A stretch of 64,000 nucleotides of DNA, taken from the NCBI GenBank assembly GCA_027487555.1, contig JAIYDI010000037.1, positions 20,927 through 84,926 of the forward strand, read 5' to 3'. A program made the translations under genes and the position numbers. The stretch is from Hyphomicrobiales bacterium (lineage in GTDB: Bacteria > Pseudomonadota > Alphaproteobacteria > Rhizobiales > Devosiaceae). Below, piece after piece: positions 1 through 8,423 of the stretch. The notes beneath the pieces were generated by a model, which searched no databases, was not told the DNA's origin, and worked only from the letters and a program-made list of their open reading frames with translations. Position 1 is the stretch's first letter. Each line of letters begins with the position of its first letter.

Positions 1-588
1 CTCGAAACACGTGATGATATCATGTTATCATTGGCGTGGTTGCGGCACCTCGTCAATGAGGCGCCGACGCGGCCATGGCTGGCGCAGCAGCTCGAGGCCA
101 TGCACGGCAACCTCAACCTCACCGGGCGGCAGCGGCTCAGCGTCGAAATCTGGCAGGCATTTTCGGCCAAGCGGCAACTCGATCTGACGCGGGCGCGGGC
201 GGTGCTCGTCAAGGTGCTCGAGCAGGCGGCGCGGCTCGATGCGGTGGCGCCGCTCGCCGAGGAGCGGGTGTTTCTGGCAGAACTGATCGAGCATCAGCGC
301 ATCGGGCAATATCTCGAGGCCAACCACGACGCGCGGCAGATGCTCAGGCGGTTGCGTGATACCGGGCTGCCGAACTCGGAACTTGGGGTCCAGAGCGGGC
401 TCAGCCGGCGCGAGACCAAGGTGCTGCTGATGATCGCCGAGGGCAGCTCGAACAAGTTCATCGCGCATGCGCTGGGGCTATCGGAAGCGACGGTGAAGTT
501 CCACCTCTCCAATGTCTACCGCAAGCTCGGCTGCGCGCGGCGGCGCGAGGCAATCATCGCGGCGCGGGCGCTGGGGTTGGTGCGGTAG
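1..588 (+). CDS. LuxR-type transcriptional regulator, C-terminal part (cut by window start)
   Basis: The reading frame is open to base 1, so the first ATG at 22 is probably internal and only the tail is seen. The last 65 residues form a LuxR-type helix-turn-helix: an SRRETKVLLMIAEG segment, then GLSEATVKFHLSNVYRKLG, then an alanine-rich final helix. The preceding 120 residues are helical and lack a receiver domain, which fits the repeat region of MalT-type ATP-dependent LuxR regulators. The target is unknown. The 114 bp after the stop hold no gene that I can support. Confidence 0.75.
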   Translation, partial: LETRDDIMLSLAWLRHLVNEAPTRPWLAQQLEAMHGNLNLTGRQRLSVEIWQAFSAKRQLDLTRARAVLVKVLEQAARLDAVAPLAEERVFLAELIEHQRIGQYLEANHDARQMLRRLRDTGLPNSELGVQSGLSRRETKVLLMIAEGSSNKFIAHALGLSEATVKFHLSNVYRKLGCARRREAIIAARALGLVR

Positions 589-702
589 GGGATGGGAAGT
601 GGGGATTAGAAGGGAGAAATCAGAAAGTCGAAGTCAGAAATTGGACGCGAAAAAATCCGACGCTGGCTCGGCGCTCTGCGCCCAATTCCTACCTTCTGCC
701 GT

Positions 703-1818
703 CTACAACGCAAACGGCCTGAAATGCTTCGAGAGCTTCAGGGTCTGCGCCTGATAGTTCGAGCCGAGACCCGCGCCATAGAGGCGGTCGGGCGTTTCGG
801 AGAGCCGTTCGTAAACAAGCCGGCCAATGGTCTGGCCGTGGCCCAGGAGGAACGGCACCTCGCGGCTGCGCACTTCGAGCACGGCGCGGCTGCCGGTGCC
901 GCCGGCGGCGGAATGGCCGAAGCCCGGATCGAAGAAGCCGGCGTAATGCACGCGGAACTCGCCCACGAGCGGATCGAAGGGCACCATTTCGGCGGCATAG
1001 GCGGGCGGCACATGCACGCTTTCACGCGAGACGAGGATGTAGAACTCATCGGGATCGAGGATGAATTCGTCGCGGCCGCGGTTGATCAGCGGCTCCCAGT
1101 AGTCGAGCACATCGAGCTGATCCTTCAAATCCATGTCGATGACCGGGGTGTGGCGCTTCGAGCGGAAGCCGATCAGGCCCTTGCGCTCATCGCCCTTGAG
1201 GTCGATGGAGAGCAGCACGCCGTCGCCGACTTCGGCATTGGCGCCGAAGACCAGCGTTTCGACATTGTGCAGGGTCTTGTGTTCGTGCAGCGAGAGCCGG
1301 GAATCGCCGACGCGGAAGCGGATCTGGCTCAGCCGCGAGCCCTTGCGCACCTTGACCGGGAAGGTGCGCGGGCTGATTTCGAGAAACAACGGGCCGTGAT
1401 AGCCGGGCTGCAGCAGATCGAAGCCGCGCGCACGGTCGCCAATGACGCGGGTGAAGACATCGAGGCGGCCGGTGGAACTCTTCGGGTTCGCGCCGGCGCT
1501 GACATGCTCGGGCAGCGCGAGGCTTTCCTCAAGCGGTACCAGATAGACGCAACCGCGCTCGAGCACGGCGCCGTCTGTCAGGTCGAATTCATGCAGCTTC
1601 AGCGTCTCGATGCGCTCGGCAACGGTATGGTCGGGCCCAGGCAGGAAGCTCGAGCGGATGCGAAAGGCCGTGCGCCCAAGGCGAAGATCGAGGCTCGCGG
1701 GCTGCACCTGGTCGGCATCGAAGGGACTGGCGGGAATGATGCCGCCGATCCGCGCCAGCCGCTCGATGTAACGGGCGGGAAACACGCCCTTGGCCCAGAG
1801 TTCGCCTGTCATCCGCAT
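703..1818 (-). CDS. 2'-deoxycytidine 5'-triphosphate deaminase, double-length form
   Basis: Predicted to deaminate dCTP to dUTP, supplying dUMP for thymidylate synthesis in the cytosol. The 371 residues carry the dUTPase-fold signature PKSSTGR at about 112-118 and a GYHG turn at 139-142. A second half around 300-340 (VHYAGFFDPGFGH, then GHGQTIGRLVYERL) looks like a repeat of the same fold. This is about twice the length of the usual Dcd of about 190 residues, and the long form is known in rhizobia and relatives. The frame extends upstream to 2148, but homology begins near the ATG at 1818; an ATG at 1812 is possible. An AGGAGG lies 24 bases upstream, too far to decide the start. Divergent from metZ. 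Confidence 0.85.
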   Translation of the reverse strand: MRMTGELWAKGVFPARYIERLARIGGIIPASPFDADQVQPASLDLRLGRTAFRIRSSFLPGPDHTVAERIETLKLHEFDLTDGAVLERGCVYLVPLEESLALPEHVSAGANPKSSTGRLDVFTRVIGDRARGFDLLQPGYHGPLFLEISPRTFPVKVRKGSRLSQIRFRVGDSRLSLHEHKTLHNVETLVFGANAEVGDGVLLSIDLKGDERKGLIGFRSKRHTPVIDMDLKDQLDVLDYWEPLINRGRDEFILDPDEFYILVSRESVHVPPAYAAEMVPFDPLVGEFRVHYAGFFDPGFGHSAAGGTGSRAVLEVRSREVPFLLGHGQTIGRLVYERLSETPDRLYGAGLGSNYQAQTLKLSKHFRPFAL

Positions 1819-1856
1819 GTCCCGCGACCGATGCCCCTTACGCCTCCTAGCAATCA

Positions 1857-1886
1857 TTGACGGGATGCGCCATCGCGACGTATAGC
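1857..1886 (+). promoter_or_regulatory. Candidate sigma-70 promoter for metZ
   Basis: TTGACG at 1857-1862 and TATAGC at 1881-1886 are separated by 18 bases. They lie just upstream of the SAM-II aptamer, which would place the transcription start near 1893 and put the whole aptamer in the leader. Called by eye. Confidence 0.5.
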
Positions 1887-1914
1887 CAAGCGTGCAGGTG
1901 GCGGCGTTATCCCG

Positions 1915-1976
1915 AGGCTTGCGGTGGTGATTTGGCCGGTCTGATTGCAGCCACCTGAAACAAGTCGCTAAAGGGA
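1915..1976 (+). ncRNA. SAM-II riboswitch aptamer upstream of metZ
   Basis: The sequence matches the SAM-II (metA motif) consensus of alphaproteobacteria: GGTGATTTG, then TTGCAGCCACC, then CAAGTCGCTAAA. Stem P1 pairs GGTGG (1923-1927) with CCACC (1951-1955). The pseudoknot pairs GATTTG (1929-1934) with CAAGTC (1961-1966). SAM-II binds S-adenosylmethionine and normally turns off methionine synthesis genes, which fits the metZ gene 57 bases downstream. Confidence 0.93.
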
Positions 1977-1982
1977 CCTCCG

Positions 1983-2011
1983 GACCGGCCGCATTCGCGC
2001 GCCGGTTTTTT
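1983..2011 (+). terminator. Intrinsic terminator of the SAM-II riboswitch
   Basis: ACCGGC (1984-1989) pairs with GCCGGT (2001-2006), followed by six T at 2006-2011 and placed before the metZ ribosome binding site. GGCCGGTC inside aptamer loop 1 (1934-1941) is perfectly complementary to GACCGGCC (1983-1990). An antiterminator and the terminator are therefore mutually exclusive. This suggests transcriptional control: SAM bound, aptamer folded, terminator formed. Confidence 0.75.
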
Positions 2012-2032
2012 GCTTTTCTGAAGGGCTCTTCC

Positions 2033-3244
2033 ATGTCGAAATCCAGCAACCCGCTCAACGATCCGAAGAACCGGGCGCCGGCGACGATGCTGGTGCATGG
2101 CGGTACGCAGCGCAGCCAGTTCAAGGAGACATCGGAAGCGATCTTCATGAACTCGGGCTATGCGTATCCCAATTCGCAATATGCCGAGGACCTGTTTCTC
2201 AACAAGCTGCCAAAGCCGGCGCATAACTACTCGCGCTTCGCGAACCCGACCGTCGACATGTTCCAGGACCGGATGGCGCTGCTCGAAGGCGCCGAGGCGG
2301 CGCGGGCGTTCGCGACCGGCATGTCGGCGGTGACCAATGCGGTGATGAGCCAGGTGCGGGCCGGCGACCATATCGTCGCATCGCGGGCGTTGTTCGGCGG
2401 CTGCCGCTATGTGGTGGAAGATTTCATGCCGCGCTGGGGCGTGCCCTCGACGCTGGTCGATGGCCGCGACCCGGAGAATTTCGCGCGTGCACTGCGGCCC
2501 AACACCAAGCTGGTGTTCATTGAAACCCCGACCAACCCGACGCTGGAACTGGTGGATATCGCGGCGGTGGCCGAGATCGCCCATGCGCATGGCGCGAAGC
2601 TGATCGTCGACAATGTGTTCGCCACCGCGATGCTGCAGAAGCCGCTGGAACTGGGTGCAGACCTCGTCACCTATTCGGCGACGAAGCATATCGACGGGCA
2701 GGGCCGCACGCTGGGCGGCATCGTGCTCGGCTCGAAGGCGCTGATCGAGGGCGAGGTGCACACGCTGCTGCGCCAGACGGGCCCGTCGATGTCGCCGTTC
2801 AATGCCTGGGTGTTGCTCAAGGGCATCGAAACGCTGGGCCTGCGCGTCCGGCAGATGACGGAAAGCGCGGCGAAGGTGGCGGATTTTCTTGGCCAACACT
2901 CGAAGATCGAGCGGATTTCCTATCCGTTCCACCCCTCGCATCCGCAGTATGAGTTGGCGAAAAAGCAGATGGTGAGCGGCTCGACGCTGGTGGCGTTCGA
3001 AGTGAAGGGCGGGCGAGAGGCGGCGTTCAGGCTGTCGGATTCCCTCGCGGTGATCCTGATTTCCAACAATCTGGGCGATGCGAAATCGCTGATTACCCAT
3101 CCGGCGACGACGACGCATGCGCGGTTCACCGAGGAGGTGCGGCTCGAGGCCGGCGTGACGCAGAGCCTGCTGCGGCTATCGGTCGGGCTCGAGGATGCCG
3201 ACGATCTGATCCGGGACCTGAGCTACGCGCTCGACCAGGTGTGA
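2033..3244 (+). CDS. metZ: O-succinylhomoserine sulfhydrylase (MetZ)
   Basis: PLP enzyme of the Cys/Met metabolism family. It makes homocysteine directly from an O-acylhomoserine and sulfide, the last carbon-sulfur step before methionine. Of its 403 residues, K218 in SATKHIDGQGR is the expected Schiff-base lysine and D193 in IVDNVFA holds the pyridine nitrogen. SRFANPTVDMFQ near 67-78 is the family's substrate and cofactor loop. The start is set by AAGGG 7 bases upstream and by the riboswitch leader. Cystathionine gamma-synthase is the main alternative, but SAM-II control and the overall length favour MetZ. Confidence 0.92.
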   Translation: MSKSSNPLNDPKNRAPATMLVHGGTQRSQFKETSEAIFMNSGYAYPNSQYAEDLFLNKLPKPAHNYSRFANPTVDMFQDRMALLEGAEAARAFATGMSAVTNAVMSQVRAGDHIVASRALFGGCRYVVEDFMPRWGVPSTLVDGRDPENFARALRPNTKLVFIETPTNPTLELVDIAAVAEIAHAHGAKLIVDNVFATAMLQKPLELGADLVTYSATKHIDGQGRTLGGIVLGSKALIEGEVHTLLRQTGPSMSPFNAWVLLKGIETLGLRVRQMTESAAKVADFLGQHSKIERISYPFHPSHPQYELAKKQMVSGSTLVAFEVKGGREAAFRLSDSLAVILISNNLGDAKSLITHPATTTHARFTEEVRLEAGVTQSLLRLSVGLEDADDLIRDLSYALDQV

Positions 3245-3261
3245 GGGTGGTGCAGGGCCTG

Positions 3262-3483
3262 CAGTCGTACCCTCTCCCTCGCGAGGGACTTCAAGCCGGT
3301 TCCGAAGGAAACCGACGCGCCAGTGGCGCGGCGGTAGGCGATGAAGGTGGCGCGGAGCGCCGGGTGAGGGGGGCACCTTGCGCTGAAGCCGGTCAGTTTG
3401 CGATGGCCTCAGCGCAAGCGGCACCCCCCACCTCCGCCTGACGGCGGTATCCTCCCCCGCAAGCAGGGGAGGAGTCCCGACTG
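3262..3483. repeat. Palindromic intergenic element, copy A
   Basis: Fills most of the gap after metZ. The outer ends are inverted (CAGTCG at 3262 and CGACTG at 3478). Inside are two facing arms, each ending in TTGCGCT or its complement. One arm contains TGAGGGGGGCACC and the other, inverted, GGTGGGGGGTGCCGC. A perfect 14-base palindrome TCCCTCGCGAGGGA lies near the left end. Copy B at 22.5 kb has the same arms in the opposite order. I see no gene between 3245 and 3663. Confidence 0.75.
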
Positions 3484-3620
3484 AGGGCGCTGCTGTTTTT
3501 CCACGGCGCGGTCTGTATCACTGTGACGGCTTGTCACTATCGCGCCCCTTATCCTCACCCTACCCTTACGAAAAATTCATGCAGCCTACCAATATCTAAG
3601 GCGACAGGGGCCCCCTCGGT

Positions 3621-3642
3621 ATCTACTTACACTGAAGTAGAT
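3621..3642. promoter_or_regulatory. Candidate operator upstream of macA
   Basis: A perfect inverted repeat, ATCTACTT - 6 bases - AAGTAGAT, ending 21 bases before the macA start. The surrounding 130 bp are AT-richer than the rest of the window and probably contain the promoter. The position suggests a repressor or activator site for macAB. The cognate regulator is not identified in this window. Confidence 0.5.
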
Positions 3643-3663
3643 GGTGATTATGGGCGGCTTCTG

Positions 3664-4893
3664 ATGCGTCGATGGCTGAAGTGGATTGTTTTGTGTCTCT
3701 GTGTTGCTGCAGGTGGCAGCGCATGGTGGTATTCTAATCAACCAGCCAAAGCCATAGCGCCAACGACCACAAGTGTCGCCAGGGGCTCGATCGAGGACAC
3801 CGTACTCGCATCCGGCACAATCGAGGCGAGTGCGCTGGTGTCGGTGGGCGCGCAGGTTTCGGGCACCATCAAGACGCTCAACGGGGCGCTCGGCGACGAT
3901 GTGAAGGCGGGTGACGTGATCGCCGTCATCGATTCCCTCGACCAGGAGAACGCGGTGAAGAAGGCGGCGGCGGCGCTCGCCAATGTCGAGGCGCAGCGCA
4001 AGCAGCAGCAGGCTACACTCGACCAGGCCAAGGTGTCGCTTGCCCGCGCGCAGAGCCTCAACCCGCAGAAGCTGGTGTCGGATGCGGACCTGCAATCTGC
4101 CGAGCTGGCGGTGGCGACCGCCGAGGCGCAACTCGAGGCGCTCGATGCGCAAATCCAGACCGCGCAGCTCTCGGTCGATTCCGCCAAGCTCGACCTCAGC
4201 CGCACACAGATCACCGCGCCCATGGATGGAACGATCGTCGCCGTTGCGGTGGAGGTGGGCCAGACGGTGAACGCCACGAATTCGACACCGACCATCGTCA
4301 AGATCGCCAATCTCGACAACATGGTGGTGAAGGCGGAAATCTCGGAGGCCGACGTGCCGCGCGTCGAGCCGGGGCAGCGGGTGTATTTCACCATCCTCGG
4401 TGACCCGGACACCAAGATCGACGCGACCTTGCGCGATATCGAGCCGGCGCCGGACTCGATTTCGGACGAGTCGAGTTCGAGCGCATCTTCAAGCGCCATC
4501 TATTACAACGGGTTGTTCGACGTGCCCAACCCGGACCACAAGCTGCGCATCTCGATGACGGCGCAGGTGACGATCGTGCTTGAGGAAGCCAGGGACGTGC
4601 TGACGCTGCCGGTGGCGGCGCTGGGTCCCAAGGGGCCGGATGGCGGCTATATGGTGATGGTGCTCAATGCCGACGGCAAGACCGAGCCCAGGCGCATCAA
4701 GGTCGGCCTCAACAACAAAGTGACGGCGGAGATCAAGTCGGGCCTGAGCGAAGGCGACAAGGTGGTGACCTCGACGCGCGCGGCCGCGACGACGAGTGCG
4801 GCGGCGACGACCACGACCACCGGCACGCAGAGCCGCGGCCTGCTTTCGGGCGGCCCCGGCGGGGGCGGCGCTGGCGGCCCGCCGCCGTTCTGA
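3664..4893 (+). CDS. macA: MacA-type periplasmic adaptor of a tripartite ABC efflux pump
   Basis: Membrane fusion protein of 409 residues linking an inner membrane MacB transporter to an outer membrane channel. The N-terminus (MRRWLKWIVLCLCVAAGG) is a membrane anchor. It is followed by a biotinyl-lipoyl-like half (SVGAQVSGTIKTL), an alpha-helical hairpin at about 95-175, the second lipoyl half (QITAPMDGTIVAV) and a beta-barrel. The C-terminus is low complexity: Thr/Ala-rich, then Gly/Pro-rich. The ATG at 3664 was chosen because the upstream frame (to 3523) overlaps the AT-rich promoter region and the operator. macB follows 17 bases later. Confidence 0.88.
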   Translation: MRRWLKWIVLCLCVAAGGSAWWYSNQPAKAIAPTTTSVARGSIEDTVLASGTIEASALVSVGAQVSGTIKTLNGALGDDVKAGDVIAVIDSLDQENAVKKAAAALANVEAQRKQQQATLDQAKVSLARAQSLNPQKLVSDADLQSAELAVATAEAQLEALDAQIQTAQLSVDSAKLDLSRTQITAPMDGTIVAVAVEVGQTVNATNSTPTIVKIANLDNMVVKAEISEADVPRVEPGQRVYFTILGDPDTKIDATLRDIEPAPDSISDESSSSASSSAIYYNGLFDVPNPDHKLRISMTAQVTIVLEEARDVLTLPVAALGPKGPDGGYMVMVLNADGKTEPRRIKVGLNNKVTAEIKSGLSEGDKVVTSTRAAATTSAAATTTTTGTQSRGLLSGGPGGGGAGGPPPF

Positions 4894-4910
4894 GCGGGGA
4901 GCCGATCGCC

Positions 4911-6875
4911 ATGACCAGGATTGCACCAGAGCCGATGATCGAGATGACGGGGCTGAGGCGGGAGTTTCCTGCCGGCTCCGAGACGATCACGGTGCTCAAG
5001 GACATCGAGCTCACCATCAACAAGGGTGAACTCGTCGCCATCATGGGCCAATCCGGCTCCGGCAAGTCGACGCTGATGAACGTGCTTGGCTGCCTCGACA
5101 ATGGCTGGACGGGTTCCTACAAGCTCGGCGGACGGGACGTGGCGAGCCTTGCGCCCGACGATCTCGCCCAGTTGCGGCGCGAGCATTTCGGCTTCATCTT
5201 CCAGCGCTACCAGCTCTTGGCCGATCTCGACGCGGTCGAAAATGTCGAAATCCCCGCGATCTATGCCGGGGCGCAGAAGGCGGCGCGGCGGAGCCGGGCC
5301 GAGAAGCTGCTCGAGCGGCTGGGCCTCAAGGAGCGGATGACGCATCGGCCGAACGCGCTCTCGGGCGGGCAGCAGCAACGCGTCAGCGTGGCGCGGGCGC
5401 TGATCAATGGCGGCGATATCATTCTGGCCGACGAGCCGACGGGCGCGCTCGACAGCAAGTCGGGCCGCGAGCTGATCGGGCTGCTGAAAGAACTGCATGA
5501 AGAGGGGCACACGATCATCATCGTGACCCATGACCCCGGCCTCGCGCAGGAAGCCGAGCGCATCATCGAGATTTCCGATGGCGTGATCGTCTCCGACAGG
5601 CGCGTGAAGGACGAGACCTTTGCCGAGGCGCCGGCACCGGCTGCGATCAAGCGCGTGCCGCGCTGGCGCGAGGCGCTCGACCGCTCGGGCGAGGCGCTGT
5701 CGATGGCGCTCAGGGCGCTCGCGAGCCATCGCCTGCGCACATTTCTCACCATGCTCGGCATCATTATCGGCATTGCGTCGGTGGTGTCGGTGGTGGCGCT
5801 GGGGCAGGGGAGCCAGGCGCAGGTGCTGGAGCGGATCAGCTCGATCGGCACCAACACGATCAACATCTATCCGGGCGCCAGCGCCGCCGACCGCAGGCTC
5901 AGCAATATCAGGACGCTGGTGCCATCGGATGCGACAGCAATTGCCGCCGAGCCCTATGCCGACAGCGTGACACCGTCCGTCTCGTCGAATGGCACGGTGC
6001 GCTACAAGAACGTTTCGGCCAGCGCGCAGGTGCAGGGCGTTGGGCCCGACTATTTCCGGGTGAACAACCGCAGCTTCAGCGCGGGCCTCGCCTTCGACAC
6101 CGAAAGCACGCAGAAACTGGCGCAGGAAGCGGTAATCGACACCAAGGCGGCCGCGACGCTGTTCACCGATGGCACCGATCCGCTGGGACAGGTGATCATC
6201 ATCGGCAATGTGCCCTTGCGGATCATCGGGGTGGTGGAAGCCAGCACCAATAATTTCGGGCCCTCGTCCAACGCGATCAGCGTCTGGATCCCCTATACGA
6301 CGGCGATGTCGCGCATATTGGGGCAGAGCTGGCTGAGCTCGATCACCGTGCGCGTCGCGGATGATTATGATGTCAGCGCGGCGCAAACCGACATCCAGGC
6401 GCTGATGGCGCAGCGGCATGGCAGCACGGATTTCTCGCTGCAGAACACCGACACGATCCGCTCGACCATCCAGTCGACATCGCAGACGCTGAGCTTGCTG
6501 ATCTCGGCGATTGCGGTGATCTCGCTGCTCGTCGGCGGTATCGGGGTGATGAACATCATGCTGGTGTCGGTGCGCGAGCGGACCCGCGAAATCGGCGTGC
6601 GCATGGCGGTGGGCGCCCGGCAGGGCGATATCCTGCAGCAATTCCTCATCGAGGCGGTGCTGGTCTGCCTGTTGGGTGGCACGATCGGGGTGGGCCTGAG
6701 CTTCCTGATCGGCTGGGGCGTCGGCGCAGCGGTGTCGGGGCTGACCTTCGTCTATTCGCCCTTCACCATCGGAGCGGCGTTTCTCTCCTCGACGCTGATC
6801 GGGGTGGTGTTCGGCTTCATGCCGGCGCGCTCGGCGGCGCGGCTCGACCCGGTGGTGGCGCTCGCCAGCGAGTGA
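4911..6875 (+). CDS. macB: MacB-type ABC transporter, fused ATPase and permease
   Basis: Inner membrane half of a macrolide, peptide or lipid efflux pump, 654 residues, the family's usual size. The ATPase is N-terminal, with Walker A GQSGSGKST at 46-54, signature [15 protein letters not shown] near 150 and Walker B ILADEPTGALDS. A transmembrane helix near 270-295 precedes a large periplasmic domain (about 300-520), and three helices end the protein. NIMLVSVRERTREIGVRMAVGARQ is typical of MacB and FtsX permeases. It forms an operon with macA. No TolC-like gene is adjacent, so the outer membrane channel must be encoded elsewhere. Confidence 0.92.
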   Translation: MTRIAPEPMIEMTGLRREFPAGSETITVLKDIELTINKGELVAIMGQSGSGKSTLMNVLGCLDNGWTGSYKLGGRDVASLAPDDLAQLRREHFGFIFQRYQLLADLDAVENVEIPAIYAGAQKAARRSRAEKLLERLGLKERMTHRPNALSGGQQQRVSVARALINGGDIILADEPTGALDSKSGRELIGLLKELHEEGHTIIIVTHDPGLAQEAERIIEISDGVIVSDRRVKDETFAEAPAPAAIKRVPRWREALDRSGEALSMALRALASHRLRTFLTMLGIIIGIASVVSVVALGQGSQAQVLERISSIGTNTINIYPGASAADRRLSNIRTLVPSDATAIAAEPYADSVTPSVSSNGTVRYKNVSASAQVQGVGPDYFRVNNRSFSAGLAFDTESTQKLAQEAVIDTKAAATLFTDGTDPLGQVIIIGNVPLRIIGVVEASTNNFGPSSNAISVWIPYTTAMSRILGQSWLSSITVRVADDYDVSAAQTDIQALMAQRHGSTDFSLQNTDTIRSTIQSTSQTLSLLISAIAVISLLVGGIGVMNIMLVSVRERTREIGVRMAVGARQGDILQQFLIEAVLVCLLGGTIGVGLSFLIGWGVGAAVSGLTFVYSPFTIGAAFLSSTLIGVVFGFMPARSAARLDPVVALASE

Positions 6876-6889
6876 GGCTCGAAAATGCA

Positions 6890-6916
6890 AAGGGGGCCGC
6901 GCGATGGCGGCCCCTT
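6890..6916 (+). terminator. Hairpin after macB
   Basis: GGGGCCGC (6893-6900) and GCGGCCCC (6907-6914) form an 8-bp stem with a 6-base loop, 18 bases after the macB stop. It lacks a clear T tract, so termination is plausible but not shown. Confidence 0.5.
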
Positions 6917-7030
6917 CGGCAGGAGGATGATGGCGCGGCGAGAGAACCCCCGCTCATGGACAGGCTACCATTTGCCGCCCAAAGCGATCTGGCGTGACTT
7001 GGCGCCATTGCCCGCCCCACCGCAAGAGTG

Positions 7031-7417
7031 TCAGCCGAGGGCTACTGCCACCGACAGGAGGCACAGCAGGGCGACGATGGGCGACATCACCAGCCGCTCG
7101 GGCCGGCTGCGCGAGGCGAGGTTCAGGCCGATGCCGAGCCCGAAATAGCCGGCGATCGTCCAGGCGAGGGGCTGCGAAACTGCGGTCGGCAACCAGAGAA
7201 GGACACCTGCCCTGTCGAGCATCGCCGCAGCGATCAGCGCGTAGATGCCGATGGAGACCGCGCTGCTGATCCGCAGGTTGGTGGGCAGCACCACATGGGC
7301 GCCGCCCCAGGCCAGCCGTCCCCAGGGCCGACCGGCGATCAGCGCGAGCTGAAAGACCGCAACGCCGGCAAGCAGGGCGGTGAGACCGAAAGCTGCGAGG
7401 ACTGATGCCGACGGCAT
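7031..7417 (-). CDS. Small four-helix membrane protein of unknown function
   Basis: A 128-residue protein with four predicted membrane helices, near 5-28, 48-68, 75-98 and 110-127. The loop GRPWGRLAWGGAHVVLPTNLRI between helices 1 and 2 is its most distinctive part, and I recall similar AWGG and VLP loops in conserved hypothetical membrane proteins. The ATG at 7417 directly follows the hslO stop (TGAAATG), which suggests translational coupling. An in-frame ATG at 7438 would add seven residues (MSRPIAE) and overlap hslO. The function is unknown. Confidence 0.65.
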   Translation of the reverse strand: MPSASVLAAFGLTALLAGVAVFQLALIAGRPWGRLAWGGAHVVLPTNLRISSAVSIGIYALIAAAMLDRAGVLLWLPTAVSQPLAWTIAGYFGLGIGLNLASRSRPERLVMSPIVALLCLLSVAVALG

Positions 7418-7418
7418 T

Positions 7419-8423
7419 TCAGCGATCGGCCTGCTCATCGAACTCGTGCGGATGGAAGTGGTAGTCGGCGGAGCAGAATTCGCAGACGACTTCGATCTCG
7501 CCGTTGACGACCATTTCGGCCCGCTCCTCGGCGGTGAAATTGTCGCGCAGCATGCCCTCGATGCGCTCGGCGGAGCAGGTGCAGCGCTCTTCCATTTCGA
7601 CCGGATCGAAGACGCGGACCCCGGTCTCGTTGAACAGCCGGAACAGCAGCCGCTCGGACGAGACGTCGGGGTCGACCAGTTCGTCATCGGCAATGGTCGC
7701 AACCAGCGCGCGGGCGGTGGTCCACTTGTCGTTTTCGACGAAGTTCGGGTCGGCCGTTTCAGGGTTGTCGAAATCACCATCGCCCGGCAGGTCGGCCATG
7801 ACGTTTTCGCCATAGGGTGGCAGGAACTGCACCAGCGTGCCGCCGGCGCGCCAATGCATGCCCTTGCCGCGCTCGGAATGCTCGGCAACGGCGAGCCGCA
7901 CCATGGTGGGAATCTGCTCCGATTGCTGGAAATAGGTGTGCGCGACATCCTCGAAGCTGCCGCCATCGAGCGCGACGATGCCCTGGTAGCGCTCCATGTA
8001 GCTGCCCTGGTCGACGGTCATGGCGAGGTGACCCCTGCCGAGCATTTGCTGCGTGCGGGTTTCGCCCTGGGCGATGGCCTGCATGACCTGATCGGCATCG
8101 AAGCGCGCATAGCCGCGGAGGCCATCCGGCGCATCGAGATCGACGACGACGAGGTTCACCGGCCCATCGGTCTGGGTCTGCAGGATGAACCGACCTTCGA
8201 ACTTCAGCGAGGAGCCGATAAGGGCGGCGAGCACCACCGCCTCGCCCAGGACGCGGGCGACCGGGGCAGGGTAATTGTGGCGGGTGAGGATGCCATCGAG
8301 CGCCGCGCCGAGCCGCACAGTGCGGCCGCGGACATCGAGCTGGTCGACGGTGAATGGCACCACGACGTCATCGCCGGATTCCGGGCGGTCGAGGCCATAG
8401 GTGCTGAGGGAGGTCTGGCTCAT
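7419..8423 (-). CDS. hslO: Hsp33 redox-regulated chaperone (HslO)
   Basis: Cytosolic holdase that is switched on by oxidation and unfolding and protects proteins from aggregation. Of its 334 residues, the C-terminal zinc switch is intact: CTC at 281-283, then 30 residues, then CEFC at 314-317, matching the family's CXC-X27-32-CXXC. The N-terminal core has the Hsp33 segment RHNYPAPVARVLGEAVVLAALIG. It is the third gene of argD-argF-hslO on the minus strand, an order I recall from other rhizobia. The gap to argF is 170 bp, so it may have its own promoter. Confidence 0.93.
   Translation of the reverse strand: MSQTSLSTYGLDRPESGDDVVVPFTVDQLDVRGRTVRLGAALDGILTRHNYPAPVARVLGEAVVLAALIGSSLKFEGRFILQTQTDGPVNLVVVDLDAPDGLRGYARFDADQVMQAIAQGETRTQQMLGRGHLAMTVDQGSYMERYQGIVALDGGSFEDVAHTYFQQSEQIPTMVRLAVAEHSERGKGMHWRAGGTLVQFLPPYGENVMADLPGDGDFDNPETADPNFVENDKWTTARALVATIADDELVDPDVSSERLLFRLFNETGVRVFDPVEMEERCTCSAERIEGMLRDNFTAEERAEMVVNGEIEVVCEFCSADYHFHPHEFDEQADR

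Noticed and set aside
4647..6890. A 747-residue minus-strand open frame opposite macA and macB
   Set aside because: Low-complexity His/Arg/Asp-rich translation with no domain, opposite two clear genes; a GC-rich antisense shadow.
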